Shown: one piece after another, positions 9,723-20,025 of the stretch
How the letters are laid out: each line of letters opens with the position of its first letter
How positions within the stretch are numbered: position 1 is the stretch's first letter
DNA from: a virus
Length of the DNA stretch: 64,000 nt
Virus record (IMG/VR): IMGVR_UViG_3300040751_002893
Coordinates: 1-64,000 of that record
Direction: 5' to 3' (one strand)
The notes under the pieces: model-generated
Told to the model about the DNA's origin: nothing
Seen by the model: only the letters and a program-made list of their open reading frames with translations
The model's database searches: none
Translations under genes and position numbers: made by a program

Positions 9723-12700
9723 TTAAAATCCTCCTGTCTTAAATAACTTGCCGAAATTATTTTGACACTCATTCCCATCTTTACCAAATGGCGAGTCTCT
9801 TCTTATACGTCTTTGAATGTCCCACGAAAATTCCCCTACGTTTACGAATTTAAGTTTATCAAGGATACTTCTTTGAGCTAGCTGAACAAGATCTAAATTA
9901 TCGTCTTCTTCATTAGGTGGGTCTCGGTCATTGTTCTTATAGTAGGAAACGAATAGCTTGCGAGCCTCTTTCTTAGAATCATTGAAGATTTTGCCTAAGT
10001 TGCTTAGTGATATTGGATTATTCTCATCTCCGGGATCTCGCTCAGTCTCATCTCCGAGAGATGTTAGGAAGTTTATATATGAGTATATCATATATATCGA
10101 TGGTACTTTCTTGATTTGAAGGACATTATCAAACAGATGCTTGAAGTTTGTGGTCTCAACCAGTTTGTCGATGTAGCACTTGAGGTCTTGATCCAAATTA
10201 GCATCAGAGTCCAACAATTCTTGCATTTTTGCATCTATAATATCTTGTTCGAAAGAGGCTATAGGGAAGGAGTACTTGGATGCTTGGAGTGTTTTTTGCC
10301 CCGAATCTGTTTGAAATACCGCAGGGTTTTGAACAAAACTACGTTGACTGCGAGGGTACTCATCTATGGACAAGTTAAGTTCGGTTCCTTGTGGTGGGAT
10401 GTAACAGAGACGAACGCCATATTTGATACCAATAGAACCCTCATATTCCTCACCGTTTTCACTTAGAACAGCGTCTCCGAAGAAGTCGGATACATTACTA
10501 TCCGGAGTGAAGACAAAGCGGTTTTGGCTCAAAAAGTTCTTGAATTCGGCAATACTTTGAATGCCTGAGATGGGACTTAGAAGCTGTGGTCTTGTGTTCT
10601 CTTTTGGTTGAGATACAATATATTTCTCTAGATAGAAGCCACCTCGCTCTTTGATCTCTTCGAACCTTTCATCGGAGATCGTTGTTCCATTGAGGGCATG
10701 AACCATATCGGCTCTTGCACAGTCAACAATATCACCATATGGGAAATTACCAACACCGCCTCCAATAGGCACCTCATTGTCATATACACCGGCTTCTATC
10801 TGCTTTCCGAGAAGTATATGAGACCCTCCAATAAAGAATTTGGTAATGTCGTAGATATATGGTCTCGGCTCAAGCTCTTCATTGAACTTCTTTGTATAGA
10901 GAGCTAATTCTTCTTTGACAATGTATTTGAGAAGTTTTTTCATTTCACTGACAACAGAATCTAGGGTATATACCTTTGAAGCAAGACGTGCTGCTTCAAG
11001 GCTTATAAGTTCTGGAATGAATGTTACGCTCTCAAAAAATGATAACAAATCAAAACCCTCGCCTTTACCTGATAATATGGCGCATCCTTGTTTTACAACA
11101 TCAAGCATTTCATCAACTTCTTGATTATATAATTCAAATTGCTCTTGAGACAATGTAGATATCAAGTGATTTATAAATGGCTCAAGTTTATGAGTTTTCA
11201 TTTTAAAGAGATCACTGCTGCTAATCGCTACGTAATTCTCTTGGGCTGTGTTGCATATTCGAAGTATACTGTCTATCTCTTCGTTTGTTTCCATTGCACC
11301 ATCTGCAACTCTACGCTGAACAATTTGAACGACTTGCTCCAAGAATAGAAGAGCATACGTATAACCTTCGTATGTTGATGCGAATATCGCTGTCTCGTTG
11401 AGGAGAGCTTTGTATATTTTCTCTGAAATATATTCTAACATTGTATTATCAAAGTTCTTATCCATATGAAGGTATATGTTTGAGAATATCGGGAAAGAGC
11501 GAATCAAGAAGTCACTGAGATGGACTCTGGTCGTTGCTCTCACAATACCTTCTAAGGTTGCTAATGTATCTGAATTTGCTATTTTATCAAACGGCAATTC
11601 TGTTGTACACTCTGGGGCATACGGCAATAACTCATGGTTTTGAATCTTCTGCTTGTTCTTATTGATATCTTGAATCAAAGTATCAAGCATTAAGAAATTT
11701 GAGTTCTTAGGATCGCAACCGGTTGGGTTCGGCATTATAATCTGTGAAAATTGAAGCCAACCTTTGTGCTCTGCTTCTGCAATGTAGATTTGAGGCTTGA
11801 GATATGTACCACCATATTTCGCTGGGTCTAAGAAATGAACTCGTGGATTGTTTGTCTTCGATCTTCCGAGAACTTTATCTTCTTCCGTGAAAAAGTCTTC
11901 ATATGGTTCTTCGCCATTTGGCCCAACATATACAAGGTCTGAGTCTTCAAGTATAGGAGTGTCCCCATTACCATATAGAAAACCTTCTGATATTTGTCCT
12001 TCTCGTCTCTTCGTAAATGTCTTTGGAAGCTTATCGTATACATCGGCGTTCATACCTTCAAATATCTTAGCGCTATCAAAGTTAATGAGACCATAATTAT
12101 CCCAGATTGCCTGCAACATTTTATCAAGCGTTTCTGCTGCAAATGGGTTTGTGAATGATACCGCACCTTGATCTGGTTGATATTCTTCTTGCACCTCTAA
12201 CATGTTGTCTGTTAAAATGGTAATGTTGTTTTCTGGATCTGTAAATTCTATCTTACCATCCGGATCAAATGTATCATTGATGATAAGTTTACTAGTGAAG
12301 TTTTGGATATACTCTTTCTCATTTGTATAGTGAATAGTGTAGTCTTTACCGACTTGATAATCGGAAGGTAATTTATCAATATATTCTTTTAGTTGAATAC
12401 CAACTGTCTCTGGTAACTCCATATTTGCGCCACCAAAGAAGAAACTGAGAACGGGATTGTTTTTAATTGCTACATGGTAGTTGATGGTGTTGTTTTTGTT
12501 GTTACTCAATATCACACTCAAAACACCGGGTGTATTGCCTCCAATACCAAAAAAAGAACTGAAGAAATTGGCTTCAATGGTGTCATCAATAAATGCTCTC
12601 TCAAGTCTCTTGAAGATACCGGTTATAGCATTTGAAATAGTTGTCTGTTGATTCTGCGGTAAGTCTGAAAAACTTGGCACCACATTACCACAATTAGGAT

Positions 12701-15700
12701 CAAAAGCATTGTCTATAGCATCTTGTAATAATCCTTCAGGTCCATTTAACAACAAATTAGCAGCATCAGATAAATCTCTTTTTGCCTTTTCATCTTGCTT
12801 ATTAACAAACTCTCGTCCCAAAGCAGGATCAGAGAAAGCGGCTTGACGCTCTTGGTCCCACAAGTCTTTTTCTTCTTTTGTTAAACAAATACTTGTCTCA
12901 ACTGGGAAATCTTCTAATGGGGTCGATGCCTTATCTTGGAGAGCAGCACGTTGAGCGGGTGTTAAGAAATTACCCATGGTTTGGAAGTATTGAGCAACAG
13001 AATTTGGATCTCCGAATACATCTGCGAACTGTGGGAGAACATTTGATACCAATGTTGATATATTCGCCAAAAAACCACTTGTCGGCTCTCCAATCATGGC
13101 CAACTCAATCTCTCTTTTGGTTGCTGCGATAGATAATACACGCGCCAGGTCTTGATATGCATCATTTCCACGACCTGCGGCTCCTCCTGATGAGAGTATT
13201 TGCTCATTAAGTTTATTTCGTTGGTCGTTTGTTTTAGGGTCTGGGCATAATGTATCTCTAAGGAAGCCTTCCCAGCCGCCGCCATCTATTAGGTTCCCCA
13301 CTAGGTTACCGGCAAGTTTACAATAGTCAGCATTTAGTAGTTGAGTCGTCTTCATCATGAGAGCAATAATAACACGAGAAAAAACCTCCCTAAGAGATAC
13401 ATAGAATGCATCTGTCAACTGTTCAACCCAATTGAAACTTGTTGGTGTTTCTTGGACTTTTGGCAAAGAGACTCTTGTTTTCTCTCCGCCGCATGGGTCA
13501 AATGTTAGCGTAGATAAGAAAGACTCAATGGGTGGATACACAAGAGGGTCTGATGGACACTTGAAACGAGATACAAGTTTACCTAAGAGGTCTGCACCCG
13601 GTATGTTCTCAATGGCTCGTTGAAGTTCACCGATAGATGCTGATTTCATTATTTCATCGATATAAGCTTGAATTAACGCTTGTTGAACATTACCAAGAGC
13701 CTTGCCGAGAGTTCCTTGTTGAATCTTGTCGCTTGGAGTTGTTGCGACTATTGCAGTTCTTTCTTTTTGTTTATCAATGACTTCTTGCTGTTCTTCCTCT
13801 GAGAGGTTTGTAAAGTTATAATAATCTTGGATATCCTCAACTGTGGTATCTGCTTCGTGCTTCTTTTTTTGTAATATCTCTAGTTCTGCTTGTAATACTT
13901 CAATTTCATTTTTAAGATCATCACTCAATATTCTTTCTGTTACTTGCTTTAAGTTTGTTTGAACTACAATTAAACTTTTACCTTGCTCTGTTAGTTTGGG
14001 CGCAAGGTTTTCTCTTATGTTTGTTCTAAGAATAGAAATGTCTCTGTCTGCTTGCTCAACTAGTGCTGGAGTTGCTCCATCTTCTGGTGCTGTTGTCCAA
14101 TCATATGAAGAACGAAACTGTTCAAGCTCTTGTATTTTCAACTCTTCACGTTCTATTAGAGAGTTAATAAACTCAATATTGTTTTCTATCTGCTTTATCT
14201 CATCTTGTAATGCCTTGCTTTGCTGATTAAGACTACTCAAGTAGGTCTCGTAATAATTAACATCGTTTAGAACATCTATCTTGCGGTTTATTTCGTCTAT
14301 TTGTGTCTGTATGGAAGCAGATTGCTCTTCAGCATTTCTTTTGTTTTTGTCGTTTTTGCTTTTATCTTTCTTTTCATTGATGTTTTTTACTGTCTGTCTA
14401 TCAACAGCTTTCCCCAGAGAGCCGCCTTGCCACCCTGGGTCCCATGGAAAAGGTATATCCTTAAACTGTTTCTCAACTTCTTTTCGTATCTTTGCTTGTT
14501 TATTTGCTGGAAGTGTTTGCATGATGATTTCCAATGCTTCTTCTCCAACAGATGAGATAATCTGCTTTATCAAGGCATAATAAACTTCATCTAGTGTTAG
14601 AAAAGCAGAGATACATTTCAATACTGCCGATAAGTTTCCTTTAAAATCACAAGGGTTGAGAGCCTTTACAAAATCTCCTGCTGCCTTGCCTGCATTATCC
14701 CCTATCTCTTGTGGAGTTGGAAACTCTATTTTCTTGGAGCCTGTAACTAGTTGACCCGCAGCATTCCAACCTTGCTTTATTTTTTTGCCGACTTGTTCAA
14801 GCTGTTCAGTTCTCTCCTTCCATGCAAGTTTAAGTCCATCAAGTTGCCTTAATGAATCTGGAGAGCCTGAGAAGAAATCTTGTATCTCGGCATTTTGAGC
14901 TAACATTTCCTCTTTGGTCTTACATTTGTTTTGATTGAACTTATATTGAATAGAATTGAACAAGTCCATTGTCTCATCAAGAATGAAGTCTGATAAGTCA
15001 TTCAGATTAAGTTTGATGCAACTATCATCTTCTAAATTACCTGAACTTCCGTAATTAACTGCTAGTTGAGGATATGTATTCTCTATAATGAAGTCAAGCC
15101 ATGGAGGGGTCTTGTTGTTTTGAAGTACTCTAGAAATATTGTTGATATTCGAAAAATAACCAAGCATTGTCTGGTCTTTCTTTGTCTTCTCAATGAATGA
15201 ATTGAGACCTTTCTTACACTCAATATAAGGGCAATTCTTCTTTCTAGCTCTCACATTCTTGATAGTAAATGGATTACTTTCATCTGACTTATCAAAGGAT
15301 ACTTCAACTTCGTATGCAATATTTCGTGACTTAGTGCCCAAGTCTAGAAAGCCTCTGAGGTCAAAACCGTTCTTATTCAATAGAGAGTCAAGTCTGTCAA
15401 CAAATTTCTTTATCCTCTCTTCTGGATAGAACCTTATGTAGAAAGGGTTTCCAGTCTCTTCAAAATACAATGAGCCATTTTCTTCTCTATAGAAATAAGA
15501 CTGAAATGTTTTGAATGAATTCATAGCTGATTTAAAGAGACCAATAGCTCTCATAAACTCTGGTGGTTTAATAACAATCTGTTCTGTAGACGTATCCAGA
15601 GAACCAAGATCTGGAGCGTCTGGTACAGCATCAAAACGATATGCCGGTATTCCAATAAGAACCACAAGCATTTTTTGGCTTGTAATAAATGTATAGTCTT

Positions 15701-16283
15701 GAACCCTCGCTACGAGTTCCAAAGCGTTTCCATTCTTGATCTCAGGTATTGCATTAAAAATTAGAGGATCAATAGATATGGTTTCAAATCTTTCTGGGAC
15801 AGGCTCTTCTGTTATCTGATCTTCTCTGATGACATATTGTTCATAATCCAGACCAAATATAGCCTTACAAGTCTCGCCTTCATTTTGAGGCGGAGATGCG
15901 CACACTATTTCATCGGTCTCAAGTTTATTATAGAAACGCAACATCTTTCGAATGCCCGGCCTTATATATGTCTTCAACAGGGTATTGAGGTTATATGGAG
16001 ACTCCATAATATTCGTAAATATTCTGCTACGAGGATCTCTTGGACTAAAGTCTTGGCCATCATGATATATGTCTCCGAAGAGGTTTATTGATACTCTAAC
16101 TTGGTATTCACACTTCTTCTCGTTGAGATAAGGTTCATCCGTTAGAGTCCAATCTGGTTCAATATAATTTTCATTTGGTATGCACGTAGGACATATCTTG
16201 TCCTCTGCTTCTTCTTCTAGAACCTCTTCTGGTTCTTTATAACATACTTCTTCTTGTAGATTTTTAAATTTTGATTCTGCCAT
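9723..16283 (-). CDS. Giant baseplate/tail structural protein, 2186 aa
   Basis: A very long protein beginning MAESKFKNLQEEV. It has a Cys-rich start (ICPTC), a long coiled coil at about residues 640-830 rich in Glu, Lys, Gln and Leu, and many Asn/Asp-rich globular segments. No enzyme motif is visible. It sits between a hub-like gene and gp25, where T4-like phages often carry large baseplate proteins. It is much longer than T4 gp7, so orthology cannot be claimed. The ATG at 16283 has a GTGAGAT site. An upstream in-frame start overlaps the previous gene further and has no clear site. Confidence 0.8.
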   Translation of the reverse strand: MAESKFKNLQEEVCYKEPEEVLEEEAEDKICPTCIPNENYIEPDWTLTDEPYLNEKKCEYQVRVSINLFGDIYHDGQDFSPRDPRSRIFTNIMESPYNLNTLLKTYIRPGIRKMLRFYNKLETDEIVCASPPQNEGETCKAIFGLDYEQYVIREDQITEEPVPERFETISIDPLIFNAIPEIKNGNALELVARVQDYTFITSQKMLVVLIGIPAYRFDAVPDAPDLGSLDTSTEQIVIKPPEFMRAIGLFKSAMNSFKTFQSYFYREENGSLYFEETGNPFYIRFYPEERIKKFVDRLDSLLNKNGFDLRGFLDLGTKSRNIAYEVEVSFDKSDESNPFTIKNVRARKKNCPYIECKKGLNSFIEKTKKDQTMLGYFSNINNISRVLQNNKTPPWLDFIIENTYPQLAVNYGSSGNLEDDSCIKLNLNDLSDFILDETMDLFNSIQYKFNQNKCKTKEEMLAQNAEIQDFFSGSPDSLRQLDGLKLAWKERTEQLEQVGKKIKQGWNAAGQLVTGSKKIEFPTPQEIGDNAGKAAGDFVKALNPCDFKGNLSAVLKCISAFLTLDEVYYALIKQIISSVGEEALEIIMQTLPANKQAKIRKEVEKQFKDIPFPWDPGWQGGSLGKAVDRQTVKNINEKKDKSKNDKNKRNAEEQSASIQTQIDEINRKIDVLNDVNYYETYLSSLNQQSKALQDEIKQIENNIEFINSLIEREELKIQELEQFRSSYDWTTAPEDGATPALVEQADRDISILRTNIRENLAPKLTEQGKSLIVVQTNLKQVTERILSDDLKNEIEVLQAELEILQKKKHEADTTVEDIQDYYNFTNLSEEEQQEVIDKQKERTAIVATTPSDKIQQGTLGKALGNVQQALIQAYIDEIMKSASIGELQRAIENIPGADLLGKLVSRFKCPSDPLVYPPIESFLSTLTFDPCGGEKTRVSLPKVQETPTSFNWVEQLTDAFYVSLREVFSRVIIALMMKTTQLLNADYCKLAGNLVGNLIDGGGWEGFLRDTLCPDPKTNDQRNKLNEQILSSGGAAGRGNDAYQDLARVLSIAATKREIELAMIGEPTSGFLANISTLVSNVLPQFADVFGDPNSVAQYFQTMGNFLTPAQRAALQDKASTPLEDFPVETSICLTKEEKDLWDQERQAAFSDPALGREFVNKQDEKAKRDLSDAANLLLNGPEGLLQDAIDNAFDPNCGNVVPSFSDLPQNQQTTISNAITGIFKRLERAFIDDTIEANFFSSFFGIGGNTPGVLSVILSNNKNNTINYHVAIKNNPVLSFFFGGANMELPETVGIQLKEYIDKLPSDYQVGKDYTIHYTNEKEYIQNFTSKLIINDTFDPDGKIEFTDPENNITILTDNMLEVQEEYQPDQGAVSFTNPFAAETLDKMLQAIWDNYGLINFDSAKIFEGMNADVYDKLPKTFTKRREGQISEGFLYGNGDTPILEDSDLVYVGPNGEEPYEDFFTEEDKVLGRSKTNNPRVHFLDPAKYGGTYLKPQIYIAEAEHKGWLQFSQIIMPNPTGCDPKNSNFLMLDTLIQDINKNKQKIQNHELLPYAPECTTELPFDKIANSDTLATLEGIVRATTRVHLSDFLIRSFPIFSNIYLHMDKNFDNTMLEYISEKIYKALLNETAIFASTYEGYTYALLFLEQVVQIVQRRVADGAMETNEEIDSILRICNTAQENYVAISSSDLFKMKTHKLEPFINHLISTLSQEQFELYNQEVDEMLDVVKQGCAILSGKGEGFDLLSFFESVTFIPELISLEAARLASKVYTLDSVVSEMKKLLKYIVKEELALYTKKFNEELEPRPYIYDITKFFIGGSHILLGKQIEAGVYDNEVPIGGGVGNFPYGDIVDCARADMVHALNGTTISDERFEEIKERGGFYLEKYIVSQPKENTRPQLLSPISGIQSIAEFKNFLSQNRFVFTPDSNVSDFFGDAVLSENGEEYEGSIGIKYGVRLCYIPPQGTELNLSIDEYPRSQRSFVQNPAVFQTDSGQKTLQASKYSFPIASFEQDIIDAKMQELLDSDANLDQDLKCYIDKLVETTNFKHLFDNVLQIKKVPSIYMIYSYINFLTSLGDETERDPGDENNPISLSNLGKIFNDSKKEARKLFVSYYKNNDRDPPNEEDDNLDLVQLAQRSILDKLKFVNVGEFSWDIQRRIRRDSPFGKDGNECQNNFGKLFKTGGF

Positions 16284-16290
16284 TGTTATC

Positions 16291-17217
16291 TCACGTTGTA
16301 TATACCGAGTCACTTAGAATATGCTCGCTACCAGGTATTAAGTCTGAATCTAAGTAATTGATTGTTTGTATTATTGAATTGAGAGACAATCCAAGAGCCT
16401 CAGATAAATTCGTTATACTATCTTGAGTAAACTTAGAAAAAGGTGGTGAACCTGCTGTTATTATTGCTAAAGCGCCGTTTATAATTGTTAGCTGAGTATT
16501 GATATCAACCAACTGTTTATAAACTTTTCTATTAACTTCTTGTTGCCCTTTAAGATATTCAATAAGCCTATTACCTAAAACCATAGGATGGAGTTCTTGG
16601 TTTCCAACCTGCAGTTCAATAACTTGGCCTTCAAGTCTTTCGCCTAAACAGTTTGTTTCTCCAACACCTCTCTCAAAACCTTCGAAGTTTCCACGACCAC
16701 AATAGATTCTAACCTTCTCTCGGCCAATTAGTCTCACATGGTCTGCTTTTGCTGCAACTGCTGACTTATTAATAGACACTGGCCCGCCAGATGGTTTGAG
16801 GCCAAAATACATATCAATATCTTCAGCTTTTTGAGTTATATAAACTCTTGCTGCGTCTGAATGGAACATTGGGTCAACGTATTCTATGCCGGCTAATGGT
16901 TCTTTATTTTTTTTTCTATTATTTGCCATAGTGAGTTGACCACGACCAGCGACCAAGTCAATCATACCACATTCAACTGAACCTGCTCCTCCGTGGCCGC
17001 TTGCCCAAGAAGAGTTTCTATCTCTACCAAATACCAAAAACGCATTATGATTACCGGAACGAATTTTTTCACAAGGAGCTTTATTAAATCCCGGAATCTT
17101 CTCGTCTGAGTTTGAGCAGAAAAATCTTCCAACACCTTTTTCCAATTCTTCTTCTGTGAACTGGTTCATGGCGTTTTCTCTATTTATTGTTTTATTTAAG
17201 TATTCTTTTGTTGGCAT
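16291..17217 (-). CDS. Putative tail hub/spike-associated structural protein, 308 aa
   Basis: The protein has a Cys/Gly-rich N-terminal part (VGRFFCSN, GKDRNSSW-like FGRDRNSSWASGHGG, GMIDLVAGRGQ) and a central segment with alternating polar strands (KSAVAAKADHVRLIGREKVR) that resembles beta-helix or spike repeats. The C-terminal third is helical. It lies 3 bp after the M15 peptidase gene and before the giant baseplate gene, so a role in the central spike or hub is inferred. The start at 17217 is used; a second ATG at 17169 is also possible. Confidence 0.68.
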   Translation of the reverse strand: MPTKEYLNKTINRENAMNQFTEEELEKGVGRFFCSNSDEKIPGFNKAPCEKIRSGNHNAFLVFGRDRNSSWASGHGGAGSVECGMIDLVAGRGQLTMANNRKKNKEPLAGIEYVDPMFHSDAARVYITQKAEDIDMYFGLKPSGGPVSINKSAVAAKADHVRLIGREKVRIYCGRGNFEGFERGVGETNCLGERLEGQVIELQVGNQELHPMVLGNRLIEYLKGQQEVNRKVYKQLVDINTQLTIINGALAIITAGSPPFSKFTQDSITNLSEALGLSLNSIIQTINYLDSDLIPGSEHILSDSVYTT

Positions 17218-17220
17218 ATA

Positions 17221-18456
17221 TTATCCCCATATCTCGTTTATCTTTATCCACTGAATGTGCCATGCTTCTTCAGTTCCTTTTCCATCACGGAGTGTCTCAG
17301 GGCTTTCAAAACCAAAACGAGGAGCGTTTTCAAGCATCCATTGATATGTTTCAGATTCAAATCCTTTTTTACCATCATGAACAGTGTTAAAGTCAAATGC
17401 AAGACCCCATCCGTGATTTGAAGTACCAGGCTTTGCTGCTTCTGTTCTTTTCTTACTTGCTGCTTCTGGATCTGATATAGACTCCGCTTCTTTCAGTTTT
17501 TTATTTTTCATCTCTATTTGTCTATTGAAAGTTCTGTATGAATCGGTTAGCTGGAGTTTTTTATTAAACCTTTGCTCAAAAGCTTGGGCAAGTCTGTCAA
17601 AATCATTTATAACATCTCTCAAAAGCAAAGCAGGGTATCCTGTTGTCGATGAGGATTGCATCACTAATTCTTGAGGCAATAAACCATTGCTTAATTTTTT
17701 ACCTTTGTAAGTCCCCACAGAACCTTTATACACTTTCTTTATAGGGTAATGTGTCTTGCCGTCTGATGTTTTATATGTGCCTATGTTCTCTTCAGTAGAC
17801 TCCTTGACGTATTTGGCTTGCTCTGCTCTCAAGTTCTTCAGAACACCGGAAGAAGTTTCTGTTGTTGGTTCATACGGCTTATAGTCACCTCGCTTAAATG
17901 CTATTTGGGCAGAAGACGGCTTTTTTGTCGTTGCTGTTTTAGCATCTAAAGTGGACCCAACATATAAACACTCATAGTTAATTCCATGTCTAGCTGAGAG
18001 ACTACGAACACTTCTAGGTCTATAAGTGAGACCTCTAAGTCTACCAGATGATTGCGGACCATCTCTAAAGAAACATTCAACAACTCTTGCATCATTGATA
18101 TTAACATCTGTTTCTGCATCAGTAGCGTCTATCTTTGGAGTATTGATATCCGGATATGCAATTGGATGTAGACTTAAAAGTCTTTTTCTTGTCTCAACAT
18201 CTTCAAAGTCACAAGGCTCTGGAATGATGAGGTCGTATATATCAAGAGGTCTAACCCTAACTGCTCGTTGGCCATCAAAGATGATTGGTTTGCCGATATC
18301 TTCCGGTAAAATAACAGCTTCAAAGACTGTCTTGCCTGCGAGACTATTAAAGAAAGTCTGTGCTACTGCTTTAAGATTCATTTCCTTTTGCATAGCATAA
18401 TAAGACTTTGGGTCTGATAGGGCATTAAACAACGCCGTAAATAAACCGGTGGCCAT
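17221..18456 (-). CDS. Tail-associated M15 (VanY-type) D-Ala-D-Ala carboxypeptidase
   Basis: A 411-aa two-part protein. Residues 1-180 are phage-specific with a structural look. Residues about 285-411 carry the peptidase M15 zinc site: H348 and D355 in SNHGWGLAFDFN, and H400 in EAWHIQW, with an upstream YRTFNRQIEMKN segment typical of the family. Such enzymes cut peptide cross-links in the cell wall. Because the domain is joined to a long N-terminal part and sits among baseplate genes, it is more likely a tail-borne lysin than the lysis endolysin. Its ATG shares one base with the preceding stop codon (TAATG). Confidence 0.85.
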   Translation of the reverse strand: MATGLFTALFNALSDPKSYYAMQKEMNLKAVAQTFFNSLAGKTVFEAVILPEDIGKPIIFDGQRAVRVRPLDIYDLIIPEPCDFEDVETRKRLLSLHPIAYPDINTPKIDATDAETDVNINDARVVECFFRDGPQSSGRLRGLTYRPRSVRSLSARHGINYECLYVGSTLDAKTATTKKPSSAQIAFKRGDYKPYEPTTETSSGVLKNLRAEQAKYVKESTEENIGTYKTSDGKTHYPIKKVYKGSVGTYKGKKLSNGLLPQELVMQSSSTTGYPALLLRDVINDFDRLAQAFEQRFNKKLQLTDSYRTFNRQIEMKNKKLKEAESISDPEAASKKRTEAAKPGTSNHGWGLAFDFNTVHDGKKGFESETYQWMLENAPRFGFESPETLRDGKGTEEAWHIQWIKINEIWG

Positions 18457-18743
18457 TAGTCGTCCTCTTTTTTGATCATTGAATAAATATCTTCCATATC
18501 GTTCTCCGTAAGTCCATCAGACTTTTCGTTCTTCGACATGAGAGTTGCTATTTTAACTATTTGTTCGTTTGATCTTTGAAGTGTCTCAACATATTTTGCT
18601 AACGTCATACCGATTTGCTGGTGACGTGCTTCATCTTTTGCAACAAATTTGATAGCATCGTCAAGGAGTTCGCGTGTAATCTTGCGGTCTTCTCGGATGT
18701 TATCAAGTGCTTCTTTTAGGTGATCATCTACTTTTTTACTCAT
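18456..18743 (-). CDS. Small helical protein of unknown function, 95 aa
   Basis: The protein (MSKKVDDHLKEALDN...) is charged and predicted all-helical, ending in an acidic tail EDIYSMIKKEDD. I do not recognise the family. The ATG at 18743 follows GAGG at suitable distance, and an earlier in-frame ATG at 18764 lies inside the upstream sigma-factor gene and lacks a site. It stands between the gp55-like sigma gene and the tail lysin gene and shares a TAATG junction with the latter. It may be a small tail chaperone or regulator, but nothing in the sequence proves this. Confidence 0.65.
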   Translation of the reverse strand: MSKKVDDHLKEALDNIREDRKITRELLDDAIKFVAKDEARHQQIGMTLAKYVETLQRSNEQIVKIATLMSKNEKSDGLTENDMEDIYSMIKKEDD

Positions 18744-18760
18744 ATAATAAATAGCCTCAA

Positions 18761-19447
18761 TCAAATATTTACGTTATCCCAGTCTGTTTTGAATAGGTGA
18801 TATTTTTTTCTAAACTTATTCAATTGCGTTACAATTTGCTTTGTATTCATACCGGTTATCTCTCGGAGGTATAAGTAAATTGCTTTCTTATTGAATATCT
18901 CAATCTCTTCAACAGAATTAAGGAGGATACGGATAGCTTCATAAACCTTACGTTCATTCTCGTTCATATCGTTGGTTCCCCAACCATCCATCTCAAGTTC
19001 TAGGTGTTCCCAGAATTCTCTCTTTTCTCGTTCTTGTTCGTGTGTATCGTAATAAACTATTTGTTCAAATGTCAATTCTTTAAGCGCGTCATCATAATCA
19101 ACTTCACGCTTTGCTCGTTTTGCTCTCTGTTTTACCTTGTGGATAAACCAGTTCTTGGTAATCACACTAAAATAGGAAAAAGCCTTAGATTTCTTAGAAA
19201 CATCGTATTTTCCTAGTATAGTGGTAAGCCATATCTTACAATCTTCTCTCAACTCATCAATGTTTGGGAGAGTTGTGAATTTATATGTGAATACAATCTT
19301 ATCAACCATTTCACTGAAAGCTGGTTGGATAAGTTCTACATATAATTTGGTTTTTTCTCTACGACAGTTCGAAGCAGCGTATTTAAGAATCGCGTCTTCG
19401 TGAACCTGCGTAAAATACATTCTCTTGTTGGATTTGCGTCTGGGCAT
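18761..19447 (-). CDS. RNA polymerase sigma factor for late genes, T4 gp55-like
   Basis: A 228-aa basic protein with the gp55 family pattern: FTQVHEDAILKYA near the N-terminus, CKIWLTTILGKYD, then SYFSVITKNWFIHKVKQR, equivalent to sigma region 2, followed by a helical tail. gp55 replaces host sigma-70 and directs the phage-modified polymerase to late promoters. The ATG at 19447 has an AGAGGAAG site and overlaps the previous gene by 65 bp. Longer in-frame starts have no site. I did not find an obvious TATAAATA late box upstream of the window's structural genes, so the target sequence of this factor is not clear. Confidence 0.82.
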   Translation of the reverse strand: MPRRKSNKRMYFTQVHEDAILKYAASNCRREKTKLYVELIQPAFSEMVDKIVFTYKFTTLPNIDELREDCKIWLTTILGKYDVSKKSKAFSYFSVITKNWFIHKVKQRAKRAKREVDYDDALKELTFEQIVYYDTHEQEREKREFWEHLELEMDGWGTNDMNENERKVYEAIRILLNSVEEIEIFNKKAIYLYLREITGMNTKQIVTQLNKFRKKYHLFKTDWDNVNI

Positions 19448-19778
19448 TAAGTTCTTCCTCTTGTTCTTCAGGTGCATCTTCTTCCACGGACTCAAACTCT
19501 TCTAGAAAGAATTCTTTATCTTCGAAATCTTCTAGAAGAGCCGATATAGATCTTGTGTGATCTAAAAGGTGTTGTAATGTTTCATCCCCATAAAACATTT
19601 CCATTTGATAGACGGACTTAAGATGCTGCTGATAATTAGCAATTATATCGGAAACGTCCCCGATATTCTGATAAATGAATGTCAGACGCTGTGTTAGGCT
19701 TCGTAAATACCAAAACATGACACCATTGAAGATCAATGATCCCACTAAAACTGTTATTAATATTACGAAACTACTCAT
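19383..19778 (-). CDS. Membrane-anchored acidic protein, 131 aa
   Basis: The protein begins MSSFVILITVLVGSLIFNG, a single N-terminal transmembrane helix, followed by about 60 residues of helical linker and a strongly acidic segment (EDFEDKEFFLEEFESVEEDA). Its C-terminus overlaps the sigma-factor start by 65 bp. The ATG at 19778 is preceded by GAGAG. The family is not recognised. Position in a late-control cluster and the topology suggest an inner-membrane protein with a cytoplasmic acidic tail. Confidence 0.65.
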   Translation of the reverse strand: MSSFVILITVLVGSLIFNGVMFWYLRSLTQRLTFIYQNIGDVSDIIANYQQHLKSVYQMEMFYGDETLQHLLDHTRSISALLEDFEDKEFFLEEFESVEEDAPEEQEEELNAQTQIQQENVFYAGSRRRDS

Positions 19779-20025
19779 TGTATTCAACTCTCACTTTTTT
19801 TTCTTCTTGTAAAATTCTCTTGTTTTCTTCGATATATTCTTTAACAAGAGAACCGGTTTTTTTCTCACCTTGTTCTTGCTTTCTCACAATGTTGGTGAGT
19901 TGAGGTATGCGGGTCAAAACTCCTTCATTATCACAAACTTTACAGTCTGTAAGGCGTTCCGTCATACCGTGCCTTACCTCTATCTCACTTTCACATTCCG
20001 AGCATTTATAGCAGTATTTAGGCAC
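19771..20025 (-). CDS. FmdB-type zinc-ribbon protein, 84 aa
   Basis: The first 40 residues show a zinc ribbon with Cys5, Cys8, Cys28 and Cys31 and the family pattern MPKYCYKCSECE...RLTDCKVC, matching FmdB-like putative regulatory zinc ribbons, a group widespread in bacteria and phages with unproven function. The rest is a charged helical tail. The start is a GTG at 20025, overlapping the stop region of the upstream gene. Next to the late sigma factor, a role in transcription is possible but not shown. Confidence 0.75.
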   Translation of the reverse strand: MPKYCYKCSECESEIEVRHGMTERLTDCKVCDNEGVLTRIPQLTNIVRKQEQGEKKTGSLVKEYIEENKRILQEEKKVRVEYNE

